In this document: positions 17,284-23,810 of the stretch, piece after piece | Layout: each line of letters begins with the position of its first letter | Position numbering within the stretch: position 1 is the stretch's first letter | IMG/VR virus record: IMGVR_UViG_3300042465_004126 | Location: 1-56,889 of that record | Direction: 5' to 3' (one strand) | Source of the DNA: a virus | DNA: 56,889 nucleotides | Notes under the pieces: generated by a model | What the model was told of the DNA's origin: nothing | Database searches by the model: none | Seen by the model: only the letters and a program-made list of their open reading frames with translations | Position numbers and translations under genes: made by a program

Positions 17284-17413
17284 TTTGATTCCTCATCCAT
17301 TGCGGACCTAGACGCATAAGCGCAACCCTCTGGCTCTGCGTTACTTTGATTGAGTAGACCACTGACAGCGGCTCACCTACCCGTTTCTGTTTGGAAATGC
17401 GCTTGTCTCTCAT
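17183..17413 (-). CDS. Small basic protein, probable DNA-binding
   Basis: The 76-residue ORF begins MRDKRISKQKRVGEPLSVVYSIKVTQSQRVALMRLGPQWMRNQIE. This resembles short phage proteins with a basic N-terminus and a ribbon-helix-helix-like core (xVxVTxxQRxxLxRLGxxWxRxxI). The final ~30 residues overlap the next gene in another frame and look less conserved. Frameshifting within the overlap, joining MRNQI to NDLPNF, would give a longer fused protein; this is speculative. The start overlaps the stop of the DUF551-like gene (ATGA). Confidence 0.5.
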   Translation of the reverse strand: MRDKRISKQKRVGEPLSVVYSIKVTQSQRVALMRLGPQWMRNQIERSAEFCSLGTDNIGQVRLGRLPAVTGPTGSN

Positions 17414-17655
17414 GGGCGTTTCCTAGGCAATGGTGCCCAATGCGTCCAGAACTGCGTCTCGCCCACCTTGTAGATGTAGTGTCCCATCGTGGCAACACCA
17501 GACCGTCCTAGTAACAGCACCTTGACACCTTGAGGTGTCTGATCGTCAATGGGCAACCAAAAGAAGTCATCCGCTACTGCTGCCGTGAAGGTGCTGTCCA
17601 GCTTGAACTTCTGCTCATGCTTGAAACGCTCAAACTCTTCATCTTCAGTATCCAT
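17410..17655 (-). CDS. DUF551-like protein
   Basis: The 81-residue protein has the DUF551 layout. WLPIDDQTPQGVKVLLLGRSG is followed by a strand-rich middle and the terminal THWAPLP motif. A charged N-terminal helix (EDEEFERFKHEQKFKL) precedes the domain. DUF551 proteins are common in phage accessory regions and have no established role. The start lies within the end of the preceding gene, giving a 10-base overlap. Confidence 0.7.
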   Translation of the reverse strand: MDTEDEEFERFKHEQKFKLDSTFTAAVADDFFWLPIDDQTPQGVKVLLLGRSGVATMGHYIYKVGETQFWTHWAPLPRKRP

Positions 17656-17818
17656 TGCGCTCCTTCAGTTTGGCGTCCATCTGGTCCAGCATTTCTTTAA
17701 AAAACATTAGCCGTATATCAACGTCGGTTAAGATGACAAGCTCGTCTGACATTACCTTTTGAGTACCAAGTTGATTCCCTTCTTCGTCGGCGTGTGTAAC
17801 TTTTATAACCCAAGTCAT
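17645..17818 (-). CDS. Small hypothetical protein ending AKLKERN
   Basis: This 57-residue ORF (MTWVIKVTHADEEGNQLG...) overlaps its upstream gene (ATGA) and its downstream gene (10 bases). AAGGAG lies 9 nt before the ATG, supplied by the coding tail of the upstream gene. Its own tail, DAKLKERNGY, repeats the DNA sequence that carries this Shine-Dalgarno and so provides the next ribosome site. The N-terminus looks like a beta hairpin and the C-terminus a helix. No family was recognised. Confidence 0.6.
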   Translation of the reverse strand: MTWVIKVTHADEEGNQLGTQKVMSDELVILTDVDIRLMFFKEMLDQMDAKLKERNGY

Positions 17819-18603
17819 GTGTTGCGCTCCTTTAGTTTGGCTTCAGCAAGTCTAAAAATTTCCGTGACAATATGTCCGTCATCATCCTCAGTGCATCCCG
17901 CTGCCGTTGCAATTTTCTTTTTGTCCTCATCCGTCAGACTTAGCCACGGGCGCTGTGCTGCGGGTGGGGTGGCAAAGTGATCAGCCAGTTCACGCGCTTT
18001 GTGCTTGTTGATACCCTCTCGGACTAGGGTAACCACCACCATGTCTCGCCATTGACTCGGCTCCTGCTCTAACTGTGCTGACTTTTTAGCTACCCACGCA
18101 AGTCCAGTGTATGTCGGCTCGTACACGTAGCCAAGTGACTTCAAAATTTCTACCGCTTCGTTTGCAGCGGGTTGATAAAACTTCTGCGCTGGCTCTGCTG
18201 GCTGCACTGGTGGGGTGGCAAGACTGCAATCACAAGGCCCAACGGGTAGCGCATCGCCGTTGTGAACAGAGCAATCACTGTCGTGTATATTGCCGTTTTT
18301 GCAGGCGGCGCACTGGCAGTGTGTGGTCGCCCCTCGATTGCGCTCCTTTAGTTTGGCTTCAATGGATCTGGCAAAATCCATCAGTGCACCATCGTGGTCG
18401 GCGGGGATGCTGCTGGGCATCAGGTTCAATATTGTGCTGGCAGTCAGTTCTACCCACGGGCGCTGCACTGATCTTTTACCGTCTGCAAAACCGCTTCGGT
18501 ATGAGACCAACAGAGCAGCCTCATACTCTGCAATATAGACCTGTGCGTCGTTATCGTCCAGCTTGGCTTGCGCTGCTTGGCGCTTTGAATCAAATCCTGT
18601 CAT
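17815..18603 (-). CDS. Composite hypothetical protein, likely in-frame fusion
   Basis: The 262-residue protein looks like two or three accessory modules joined in frame. Residues 1-92 end in ARSIEAKLKERN, the same tail as at the protein's own C-terminus (RLAEAKLKERNT) and in the next gene. After it comes a Cys/His cluster (CQCAACKNGNIHDSDCSVHNGD...CDC) that may bind zinc, a Pro-rich linker, and NEAVEILKSLGYVYE. The last third contains RPWLSLTDEDKKKIATAAGC. Repeated DNA at the module joints suggests tandem duplication and fusion. Function unknown. Confidence 0.6.
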   Translation of the reverse strand: MTGFDSKRQAAQAKLDDNDAQVYIAEYEAALLVSYRSGFADGKRSVQRPWVELTASTILNLMPSSIPADHDGALMDFARSIEAKLKERNRGATTHCQCAACKNGNIHDSDCSVHNGDALPVGPCDCSLATPPVQPAEPAQKFYQPAANEAVEILKSLGYVYEPTYTGLAWVAKKSAQLEQEPSQWRDMVVVTLVREGINKHKARELADHFATPPAAQRPWLSLTDEDKKKIATAAGCTEDDDGHIVTEIFRLAEAKLKERNT

Positions 18604-18842
18604 TTCATACTCCTTCCAATTTCTGCTGCTGCGCGGGTGATGGCGCGGCGGGTTGCTGCGAGGGGGTCAGGATCGTCAAGAAAAGCCCCCATGCCACTGT
18701 GAGTCCAGAGTTTTAACTTCACCGCCAGCCGCAGCGCATCGCCATCGTCGGTGAGAGGGTTCCACTGGTTAAACTCAATCCGCATCTTTGCCTCTTCCAG
18801 CCCACAAGCCTTCGCCGCAAGTTCAAGCAGTTCTCTGTCCAT
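18600..18842 (-). CDS. NinX-like (DUF2591-type) small protein
   Basis: The 80-residue protein reads MDRELLELAAKACGLE...FNQWNPLTDDGDALRLAVKL...AATRRAITRAAAEIGR. The WNPLTDDGDALRLAVKL core and terminal R(A)AAEIGR are familiar from phage proteins related to the NinX/DUF2591 group, a short accessory family with no known function. The stop overlaps the ATG of the next gene (ATGA). Confidence is high that it is a gene and moderate for the family. Confidence 0.65.
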   Translation of the reverse strand: MDRELLELAAKACGLEEAKMRIEFNQWNPLTDDGDALRLAVKLKLWTHSGMGAFLDDPDPLAATRRAITRAAAEIGRSMK

Positions 18843-18852
18843 ATCACATCTC

Positions 18853-19137
18853 CTATAAACCAGAATCGGCCAGTGCTTCGGCCAAGATCAAAAGAAATAA
18901 TTGTTTCTGCATAGCAGTTGCGTTCATGGCTTTGTCCCAGCAATACCCAAATTCATTTGACCGTGATAAGTAATCGTCAATCGCGGCAAGGCCGTAGTGA
19001 CCTAGTACGTCGTGTAGGTACGCCTTTTTCGCGATGGTCTCTGCGGCTTTGCGTACCTCTGTGCTGACAGGTCCGTATTGGTATTCAAGTTGGTCAGGAC
19101 TCGCCCCCCGGGCGGCAGCGTGTAGCAAGCGGCTCAT
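18853..19137 (-). CDS. Hypothetical protein, paralogue of upstream neighbour
   Basis: The 94-residue protein shares its two ends with the adjacent 123-residue protein. MSRLL.AAARGA is at the start and a hydrophobic LFLLILAE(A/V)LAD(S/E)G at the end, with a related Q.EYQYG.(V/I)ST block in between. The pair therefore came from a tandem duplication. The C-terminal hydrophobic helix is too short and polar at its end to be a clear TM segment. The two genes abut with no spacer. Function unknown. Confidence 0.6.
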   Translation of the reverse strand: MSRLLHAAARGASPDQLEYQYGPVSTEVRKAAETIAKKAYLHDVLGHYGLAAIDDYLSRSNEFGYCWDKAMNATAMQKQLFLLILAEALADSGL

Positions 19138-19509
19138 TTACATCCCCTCATCGGCCAAGACCTCGGCCAAGATTAAAAGAAACAAACTGCGGGTTAAATT
19201 CAGTGCAGAGTTCCAACCTGCCTTGCGTTCATCAATTGATGAGTACTCAGCCAATGCTCCCGCAGTCAAAAAGGAATTCATGATGTACAGATATTCTTGG
19301 CAAAGCCAAGAGTACTCATACACATTCTCACTGGCATTTAGCATGTCTGTGCTGATGTGGCCGTACTGCAAGTGTTCGTCATCCGGGTGGATGCGAAAGT
19401 CGTCACCTTTGTAATCTGCGGTAGGGATATACGCAGCATCTACCCAGCCGCCTCGATCATTAGTTTGTATCCTCGCTCCACGGGCGGCAGCAAAAAGTAA
19501 GCGGCTCAT
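19138..19509 (-). CDS. Hypothetical protein, paralogue of downstream neighbour
   Basis: The 123-residue protein MSRLLFAAARGARIQTN... is the longer member of a tandem pair with 18853..19137. It carries an extra ~25-residue aromatic insert near the N-terminus (GGWVDAAYIPTADYKGDDFRIHPDD). The shared blocks are the first 12 residues, the LQYGHISTDM region and the final SLFLLILAEVLADEG. The ATG overlaps the stop of the tiny membrane gene upstream. Function unknown. Confidence 0.6.
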   Translation of the reverse strand: MSRLLFAAARGARIQTNDRGGWVDAAYIPTADYKGDDFRIHPDDEHLQYGHISTDMLNASENVYEYSWLCQEYLYIMNSFLTAGALAEYSSIDERKAGWNSALNLTRSLFLLILAEVLADEGM

Positions 19510-19625
19510 ATCAAATACCCCGCAAAAAAGGACAGCGCCACTAGCGCCAGCAGCGCGAGGACAATTGCCAAGGCGGTGTCGAGCCAGCCGTAGGCAAATA
19601 GGTTTTCTACTTCATCGTCTTTCAT
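19506..19625 (-). CDS. Tiny single-TM protein (39 aa)
   Basis: MKDDEVENLFAYGWLDTALA is followed by a hydrophobic segment IVLALLALVALSFFAGYLI. An acidic N-terminus plus one TM is typical of small phage inner-membrane proteins. ATGA-type overlaps on both sides place it firmly in the operon. No function can be assigned. Confidence 0.6.
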   Translation of the reverse strand: MKDDEVENLFAYGWLDTALAIVLALLALVALSFFAGYLI

Positions 19626-19867
19626 TTGGCTTCTCCTTTAGCTATTGCGGCAGTGGTGCGGACATCCCAATCCTTGACAAGATTGCGCAAACTTAACGCC
19701 CGAATGATCTTGCGCGACTCTTTCAATACCTTTAGCAACTCCTGATTCGCCTCATAGAGTCGGCGCAGTTCGGCTGCGGCTTCTTCTGTGTCTCGCTGGT
19801 GCTTATCACCGGCTGCATATAGGTCAAGTCGGTTAGCCAGCCGCAATGCTTCTGGTTGCTTGATCAT
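19622..19867 (-). CDS. Small coiled-coil protein, QPEAL family copy 1
   Basis: The 81-residue protein MIKQPEALRLANRLDLYAAG... continues with an Ala/Leu/Glu-rich helix AAAELRRLYEANQELLKVLKESRK. ATG 19867 is chosen because AAGGAG precedes it by 7 nt; an earlier in-frame start at 19930 would run far back into the neighbour. The upstream gene shares the QPEAL and AAAELRRL blocks, so the two are paralogues. Such proteins are frequent in phage early regions and have no known function. Confidence 0.65.
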   Translation of the reverse strand: MIKQPEALRLANRLDLYAAGDKHQRDTEEAAAELRRLYEANQELLKVLKESRKIIRALSLRNLVKDWDVRTTAAIAKGEAK

Positions 19868-20055
19868 TTCGTCTCCTTCAGGGCGTTGCGGGCAATGTCC
19901 ACAACGTCTCCGGGATGGTGCGATTGACACGACGCGATAAGACGTAGCGCCGCCCGCAGCCTCTCGACCTCAGCCTGCAACCGGCGCAGTTCGGCGGCGG
20001 CATCTGCGTAAGCGTCTGAGTAAGCCTGCAAGGCTTCTGGTTGTTGTGTTGTCAT
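19864..20055 (-). CDS. Small coiled-coil protein, QPEAL family copy 2
   Basis: The 63-residue protein MTTQQPEALQAYSDAYADAAAELRRLQAEVERLRAALR... is a short coiled coil related to its downstream neighbour. Its final codons (LKETK) contain the AAGGAG Shine-Dalgarno used by that neighbour. Both ends overlap adjacent genes by 4 bases. Function unknown. Confidence 0.65.
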   Translation of the reverse strand: MTTQQPEALQAYSDAYADAAAELRRLQAEVERLRAALRLIASCQSHHPGDVVDIARNALKETK

Positions 20056-20144
20056 AGCGGACTCTCCTCATGATTGTTCGGGTTAAACGGCATCGGCGGG
20101 ATAGGCCGGTTCGGGGGTAGTTGGGTTGGGAAGGGCCACGTCAT
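20052..20144 (-). CDS. Proline-rich mini-protein (30 aa)
   Basis: MTWPFPTQLPPNRPIPPMPF plus ten further residues, with nine prolines. It is supported mainly by context. Its ATG overlaps the stop of the upstream gene and its TGA overlaps the ATG of the next one, continuing the unbroken chain of 4-base overlaps in this operon. The Shine-Dalgarno is weak (GGGGG), so translation is probably by coupling. Confidence 0.45.
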   Translation of the reverse strand: MTWPFPTQLPPNRPIPPMPFNPNNHEESPL

Positions 20145-20404
20145 GTCCGATGCCCCCGTGATGGCAAGCCAAACGCATCCAAACTTCCTGCCCGTGGAAC
20201 CTGCCGCATACTGTCGCCGTCGCCTGAACGGTACACTGGTCGCTGCCACAAGTCGTTCTCAGCCTGTTTAACTTCACCGGGTTGCTTCTCCCGCTCGACA
20301 TACTCGCCCATGATTACCTTAGTCTTCTTTTGTAGCTCAAGGGCTGCGGGGCGCACCATGTGAGTGGGGGTCCTGTTGACCTTAATTTCATCTAGGATGC
20401 TCAT
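20141..20404 (-). CDS. Small hypothetical protein
   Basis: The 87-residue protein MSILDEIKVNRTPTHMVRPAALEL... has a basic helical middle (EREKQPGEVKQAENDLWQR) and ends PRAGSLDAFGLPSRGHR. The ending resembles the RPGAMDAxxLPS motif of short phage proteins. Its ends overlap both neighbours by 4 bases. Function unknown. Confidence 0.6.
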   Translation of the reverse strand: MSILDEIKVNRTPTHMVRPAALELQKKTKVIMGEYVEREKQPGEVKQAENDLWQRPVYRSGDGDSMRQVPRAGSLDAFGLPSRGHRT

Positions 20405-20601
20405 ACTTGTTTCTCCGCGTCAGCTAGGAACTTTCTCAATCGTTTGATTCGGGCGTCCTCGTAGCTGACCACGCTGCTGGCGTACTCTACGGCACTGTGC
20501 GCCTCAAGCCTATGCAGTTCAGCCTCGGCCAGTTCAGTAGCTGCCATCTCCACAGGGGTTAAGCGGCGGGTTATTCTTTTAAATTGTTGTGTCAGTGTCA
20601 T
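20401..20601 (-). CDS. Small helical protein
   Basis: The 66-residue protein MTLTQQFKRITRRLTPVEMAATELAEAELHRLEAHSAVEYA... is mostly helical with a basic C-terminus (DARIKRLRKFLADAEK). ATG 20601 is preferred over ATG 20613 because GGAG stands 6-8 nt upstream and the chain of 4-base overlaps is kept. Related short proteins occur in phages of proteobacteria. Function unknown. Confidence 0.6.
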   Translation of the reverse strand: MTLTQQFKRITRRLTPVEMAATELAEAELHRLEAHSAVEYASSVVSYEDARIKRLRKFLADAEKQV

Positions 20602-20696
20602 GCTGCTCTCCATACAAACAGGTCAAAACAGACGGTAATGAAAGCGGCTATGTACGTGAGTACTAGTGCTATTCTGATGGGGGACAATTCTTTCAT
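20598..20696 (-). CDS. Tiny single-TM protein, first gene of leftward operon A
   Basis: This 32-residue ORF, MKELSPIRIALVLTYIAAFITVCFDLFVWRAA, has one TM helix in its middle. It is the first gene after promoter block A and its ATG follows GGCTGTAACTGAA, a variant of the leader seen before 26709, 32880 and 33149. The stop overlaps the next start (ATGA). Leader plus overlap make it a good candidate gene despite its size. Confidence 0.55.
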   Translation of the reverse strand: MKELSPIRIALVLTYIAAFITVCFDLFVWRAA

Positions 20697-20732
20697 TTCA
20701 GTTACAGCCTTTCAAAGTTAAGAGTTAGGATT

Positions 20733-20779
20733 TGAATTTTAGGTACAACGCTTCTCGGCGTAAAGTTGTATTTTTCAAT
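20733..20779 (-). promoter_or_regulatory. Leftward early promoter block, copy A
   Basis: Read leftward, the block starts TTGAAAAATACAAC and ends CCTAAAATTCA, about 31 bp separating TTGAAA from the -10-like TAAAAT (20736..20741). The same two-part block occurs at 26748 and 33206. Each copy heads a leftward operon. The long separation means that the upstream half is more likely an activator or phage-factor site than a standard -35. Confidence 0.65.
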
Positions 20780-20794
20780 CGGCGGCTACAATTA

Positions 20795-20811
20795 GATTGT
20801 TAAAAACAATC
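20795..20811. other. Short hairpin after the resolvase gene
   Basis: GATTGTT and AACAATC form a perfect 7-bp stem with a 3-base loop just beyond the resolvase stop. It could slow or end the leftward replication transcript before promoter A. There is no clear T tract, so this is uncertain. Confidence 0.3.
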
Positions 20812-21286
20812 AGGCGTATCCGGTCTCCCACAACCATCTAGCGAGTAACAACGCCTCGGCTCGACCGTCATGTTTCTTCAGGTGGAGCGGCGCTGTCGGA
20901 AACAACCGAGTCGCTAACGCACGACTAAGCTCTTTGTCGGCGGTAAGTTTAAAATACTTTTTCCAGGTCGCAGGGTGAACCTGCACGAGTTCAAACCCAG
21001 CTGTTGCGAGCACAGCCCGGGCCGCGCCATAGGAGTCCCCCAAGCTGAACACTGAGCTAACCCCCTGCCCAGGCATAGCGCCTACTTTCTCTATAACCGA
21101 AACAACCGCCTCACCGGGTTGCAGGTGCCCCCTGATGAGCGTTTTCATACCCTGAGGGGAAACTTCTGACTTAACTGAGCCAACCCCCTTGAGAACCACG
21201 GGCATGTCCTCTACGGCCGCATAAACACCATTCCGGAGGAACCCCAGGGCACCTGTTAAGCCGGGGTCAATCGCCACTATAAGCAT
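20810..21286 (-). CDS. RuvC-like Holliday junction resolvase
   Basis: The 158-residue protein starts MLIVAIDPGLTGALGFL, the first RuvC-fold strand with its catalytic Asp7. VVSVIEKVGAMPGQGVSSVFSLG supplies the second acidic residue, and KKHDGRAEALLLARW near the end supplies the last Asp/Glu pair. Phages use this enzyme to resolve recombination and replication junctions before packaging. ATG 21286 is chosen because GAGGAG precedes it; the longer frame from 21355 would run deep into the nuclease gene. It overlaps that gene's end by 10 bases. The fold is confident; substrate is by analogy. Confidence 0.82.
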   Translation of the reverse strand: MLIVAIDPGLTGALGFLRNGVYAAVEDMPVVLKGVGSVKSEVSPQGMKTLIRGHLQPGEAVVSVIEKVGAMPGQGVSSVFSLGDSYGAARAVLATAGFELVQVHPATWKKYFKLTADKELSRALATRLFPTAPLHLKKHDGRAEALLLARWLWETGYA

Positions 21287-22122
21287 TCGTACTCCTCGCA
21301 GGCGGTTTTCTGGGCATGTTTGCTGAGAGTCTCTCCGGTAATGGAACAAACCCACTCGCCCGGCAGCACTGCGGGGTCAACATGCACGCAAGACCGACAG
21401 GTTTTGAGCGGAGCCACCACGCCTGTGCAGACTTCTTTCATGTCGCAAAACTTGCAGCCGAAAGATTCCCCATCAGTGCTGATTCCTGCGGGCTTAAGTG
21501 TTGCGTTCACCAACGTAACAATTTTGTGTTTCGCGGCTTGTTGCACTACCGGGTCAGCTTTAATACGCTCAATATGGAACTGCTCATCGTCTTTGCACAG
21601 CGCGACGTAGAGTCCCCGGTCGAGCCCGCTCATCATAATACCCGCCTGCACTTGGGCATAATGTTCTGGCTTAGACTTTTGGACCCCGTGCTTGGCGACA
21701 CCGGAAAAACTGTTTTTGTTGTGCGTTTTGATTTCTAGCACGTGGGGGGTCTTTTTAGCTTCGGGTACACCTTTTACTATACCATCTAGTTTGACAATAA
21801 AGTGTCCGGTCTCGTCAACGTATTCGAGCTGCTGTCCGGTGTTAAGGTCACGATCCCATACGCTCACCCCTGCCGCACGCAGGTCGGCTACAATCCGCTC
21901 CTCCTGCCAGTGGCCGGTGCCAAACAGCCTGAGCATGCGCCCGCCAAATTTTGCTTGAGCATACGCCCGCCAACTCAGCCAGGTTTTTCTCATACACTCT
22001 TCGCCTAAAAATGAAGCGCCTAAGCGACCCAGGTAGAAACCCCGCTCGGCCTCTTTCACTTCATAGGTCTTGTAGATATTGTCAATGAGCTGCTGCTCGC
22101 TGCTCTTAGGTAGTGCTACCAT
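21277..22122 (-). CDS. PD-(D/E)XK exonuclease, Cas4/RecB-like
   Basis: The 281-residue protein has the core GHFIVKLDGIV...HVLEIKTHNKNSF...KPEHYAQVQAGIM, giving the Asp, EXK and Gln of the PD-(D/E)XK nuclease superfamily. Two Cys clusters follow (CKFCDMKEVC and CRSCVHVD...C). The first may be an iron-sulphur or zinc site as in Cas4-type nucleases. It belongs with the SSB-like and Sak4-like genes upstream as a phage recombination set: end resection, ssDNA binding and annealing. A terminator lies between it and the DUF669 gene. Confidence 0.8.
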   Translation of the reverse strand: MVALPKSSEQQLIDNIYKTYEVKEAERGFYLGRLGASFLGEECMRKTWLSWRAYAQAKFGGRMLRLFGTGHWQEERIVADLRAAGVSVWDRDLNTGQQLEYVDETGHFIVKLDGIVKGVPEAKKTPHVLEIKTHNKNSFSGVAKHGVQKSKPEHYAQVQAGIMMSGLDRGLYVALCKDDEQFHIERIKADPVVQQAAKHKIVTLVNATLKPAGISTDGESFGCKFCDMKEVCTGVVAPLKTCRSCVHVDPAVLPGEWVCSITGETLSKHAQKTACEEYECL

Positions 22123-22142
22123 AGTTATGCCCTTATAAAGCT

Positions 22143-22164
22143 AAAAAAGGGAGCCGAAGCTCCC
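22143..22164 (-). terminator. Rho-independent terminator, leftward
   Basis: Read leftward, GGGAGC-TTCG-GCTCCC is followed by TTTTTT. It lies in the 58-bp gap between the SSB-like gene and the exonuclease gene. It would reduce expression of the exonuclease and resolvase relative to the genes upstream. Confidence 0.85.
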
Positions 22165-22180
22165 CACTAAAAGTTAACCC

Positions 22181-22684
22181 TTAATCCCAAGGGTTGGTAG
22201 GCTTACCACTCGACTTCGCAGCCGGGGGCGGCGCAGCGGGTTTCGAGGCCACGGGTTTAACGGCTGCGGGCTTCTCATCTTCTTCAAACAAGAAGGCTTT
22301 CACCTCGTTGCTGTCGGCATAGCCGCCTGTCCCCTTGCTTATTCCGACCGAAGCCTTAAAAGGTTTGTCAATTAGCTTGTCAGTATCGTCGGCGTTAGGC
22401 TTACCGCACGCGGTGGCCCAAGCTACAAGCTGCTGTCGGCCGATAGCCTGGGCTTTTTCGCTCTTGTTGGTGATGTTGAAGTTTTGCCATATCCAGTGGC
22501 CTGCGTGCATGCCGCCGACCACCTCAAACTTCACTTTAATCATCGTACCGCCGGACTTAGTTTCTTTCTCTTCAGCCTCCAGCGCTTTCAACGTGTAGTC
22601 TCCAGGCTCAATAGGCTCGCGAGACCCCCCACCTACAGATGCAGACGCGTCCACTTCGCTGACGTCAAATCCAAATTTAGCCAT
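22181..22684 (-). CDS. DUF669 single-strand-binding-like protein
   Basis: The 167-residue protein has the DUF669 pattern EPGDYTLKALEAEEKETKSGGTMIKVKFEVVGG.HAGHWIWQNFNI...AQAIGRQQLVAWATACG. It ends with an Ala/Pro-rich linker and NPWD, reminiscent of the acidic tail through which SSBs recruit partners. DUF669 proteins sit beside Sak4-type recombinases and are thought to bind ssDNA. The first residues AKFGFDV are nearly identical to the start of the primase-helicase at 34989, an unexpected resemblance between unrelated proteins. Confidence 0.75.
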   Translation of the reverse strand: MAKFGFDVSEVDASASVGGGSREPIEPGDYTLKALEAEEKETKSGGTMIKVKFEVVGGMHAGHWIWQNFNITNKSEKAQAIGRQQLVAWATACGKPNADDTDKLIDKPFKASVGISKGTGGYADSNEVKAFLFEEDEKPAAVKPVASKPAAPPPAAKSSGKPTNPWD

Positions 22685-22698
22685 GATATATTACTCCA

Positions 22699-23442
22699 TT
22701 AATTAGTAAGAGGGATGAGCTTTGACAAGTTATCGATTGTCATTTCGATGTCTTCCGGGCAGTTGAAACGGTTTTTAGCCGCGTAAGCGGGGCTCTCAAC
22801 GAAATGCAACAGCCGCTCGCCAGTGGTCACCCCACGCGCCTTGGCGACGTCGAAACCCTTAGCGTCGCTCTTCTTGATTATTACTTTAAACGCACAGAAT
22901 GCCAGCACGTCTACCCACTCCTGCATCAGCGCGTTGCAGGCTTTTGGCAGCTTAGGTTGGTAGCGGTCGTAAGGGTCAGTGCGGGGATCTTCAAATTTAA
23001 CCACCGCTGCGTGAGCAATAAGAACCACGTTCATATGCTTCTTGAGCCGCAGCGCATCCAACCCCTGCAAGATCTCTCGAAACTCTTCAGCCATGTACAT
23101 CTGCCCTTTGCCGTAGGCTTGCGCCTTCTCGTCGTACTGAGCGTTGATGCTAGCGCTGATGAGTGGCTCAACCAGCCAATCCACCGAGTCTACCACCACG
23201 GTTTTGAAGTCGTGCTCTTCTTTAAGCAGACTTTTTATGCTACCGACTACGTCAGTAATCACACCCGCCTTGGGGAAACTCACTACATCCAGTGAATCGA
23301 TACCGTCTTCGGTGCTGATGAAGATAGGCTTGGGGAATTGGCTAGCTAAAGTGGACTTGCCAATACCATGCCCACCATATATGCAGATACGCGGGGGGAC
23401 CTGTTGCTTGCCGGAACGCAAGCTATCTTTCCAGTTACTCAT
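22699..23442 (-). CDS. Sak4-like RecA-fold ATPase (ssDNA annealing)
   Basis: The 247-residue protein has Walker A GGHGIGKS (residues 23-30), Walker B-like FKTVVVDSVDWL, and the later blocks GQMYMAEEFREILQGLDALR and VVLIAHA. This is the pattern of the AAA_24/Sak4-type phage ATPases, a reduced RecA-fold family that promotes single-strand annealing together with an SSB. The DUF669 gene lies directly downstream. AAGGAG 8 nt before the ATG supports the start. Confidence 0.78.
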   Translation of the reverse strand: MSNWKDSLRSGKQQVPPRICIYGGHGIGKSTLASQFPKPIFISTEDGIDSLDVVSFPKAGVITDVVGSIKSLLKEEHDFKTVVVDSVDWLVEPLISASINAQYDEKAQAYGKGQMYMAEEFREILQGLDALRLKKHMNVVLIAHAAVVKFEDPRTDPYDRYQPKLPKACNALMQEWVDVLAFCAFKVIIKKSDAKGFDVAKARGVTTGERLLHFVESPAYAAKNRFNCPEDIEMTIDNLSKLIPLTN

Positions 23443-23468
23443 TATAAAGCTCCTTACAGTTAAACAGC

Positions 23469-23810
23469 TTACGCTGCGGAATCGAAACCCCGAGCCTCAG
23501 GACTAAAATCCCAGCGACGCGGAATATACACAAACTCATTACGGTCCCAACTGAGCGTGGTGATGATATCATCAAACTCAGAAGCCACCTTGATACAAAT
23601 AGCACATAAAGCGGGATCACCTATCATTAAAATTGAGTCTCCGGGCTGCCAGTCGGACAATACACGCCGTGCGTGCTCTATCATGCGGGGGGTGTTGTAG
23701 CTTCTCCCCACCGCACTAAAGACATCCAACAGCCGCCCGAACTGCTCGGCTGCTTTTAAGTCTTTGCGCTCATGTGCATGAGCCACGAAGACAGTTCGTT
23801 CATTTCGCAT
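23469..23810 (-). CDS. Conserved hypothetical protein beside DNA polymerase
   Basis: The 113-residue protein MRNERTVFVAHAHERKDLKAAEQFG... overlaps the 3' end of the DNA polymerase gene by 11 bases. A GTG 27 bases upstream would add a Lys-rich segment; ATG 23810 with AAGGA upstream is preferred. Blocks RRVLSDWQPGDSILMIGDPALCAICIKVA and FVYIPRRWDFSPE are distinctive. Its mixed alpha/beta pattern and invariant position next to polymerase in such operons suggest a replication accessory role, but no domain was recognised. Confidence 0.6.
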   Translation of the reverse strand: MRNERTVFVAHAHERKDLKAAEQFGRLLDVFSAVGRSYNTPRMIEHARRVLSDWQPGDSILMIGDPALCAICIKVASEFDDIITTLSWDRNEFVYIPRRWDFSPEARGFDSAA

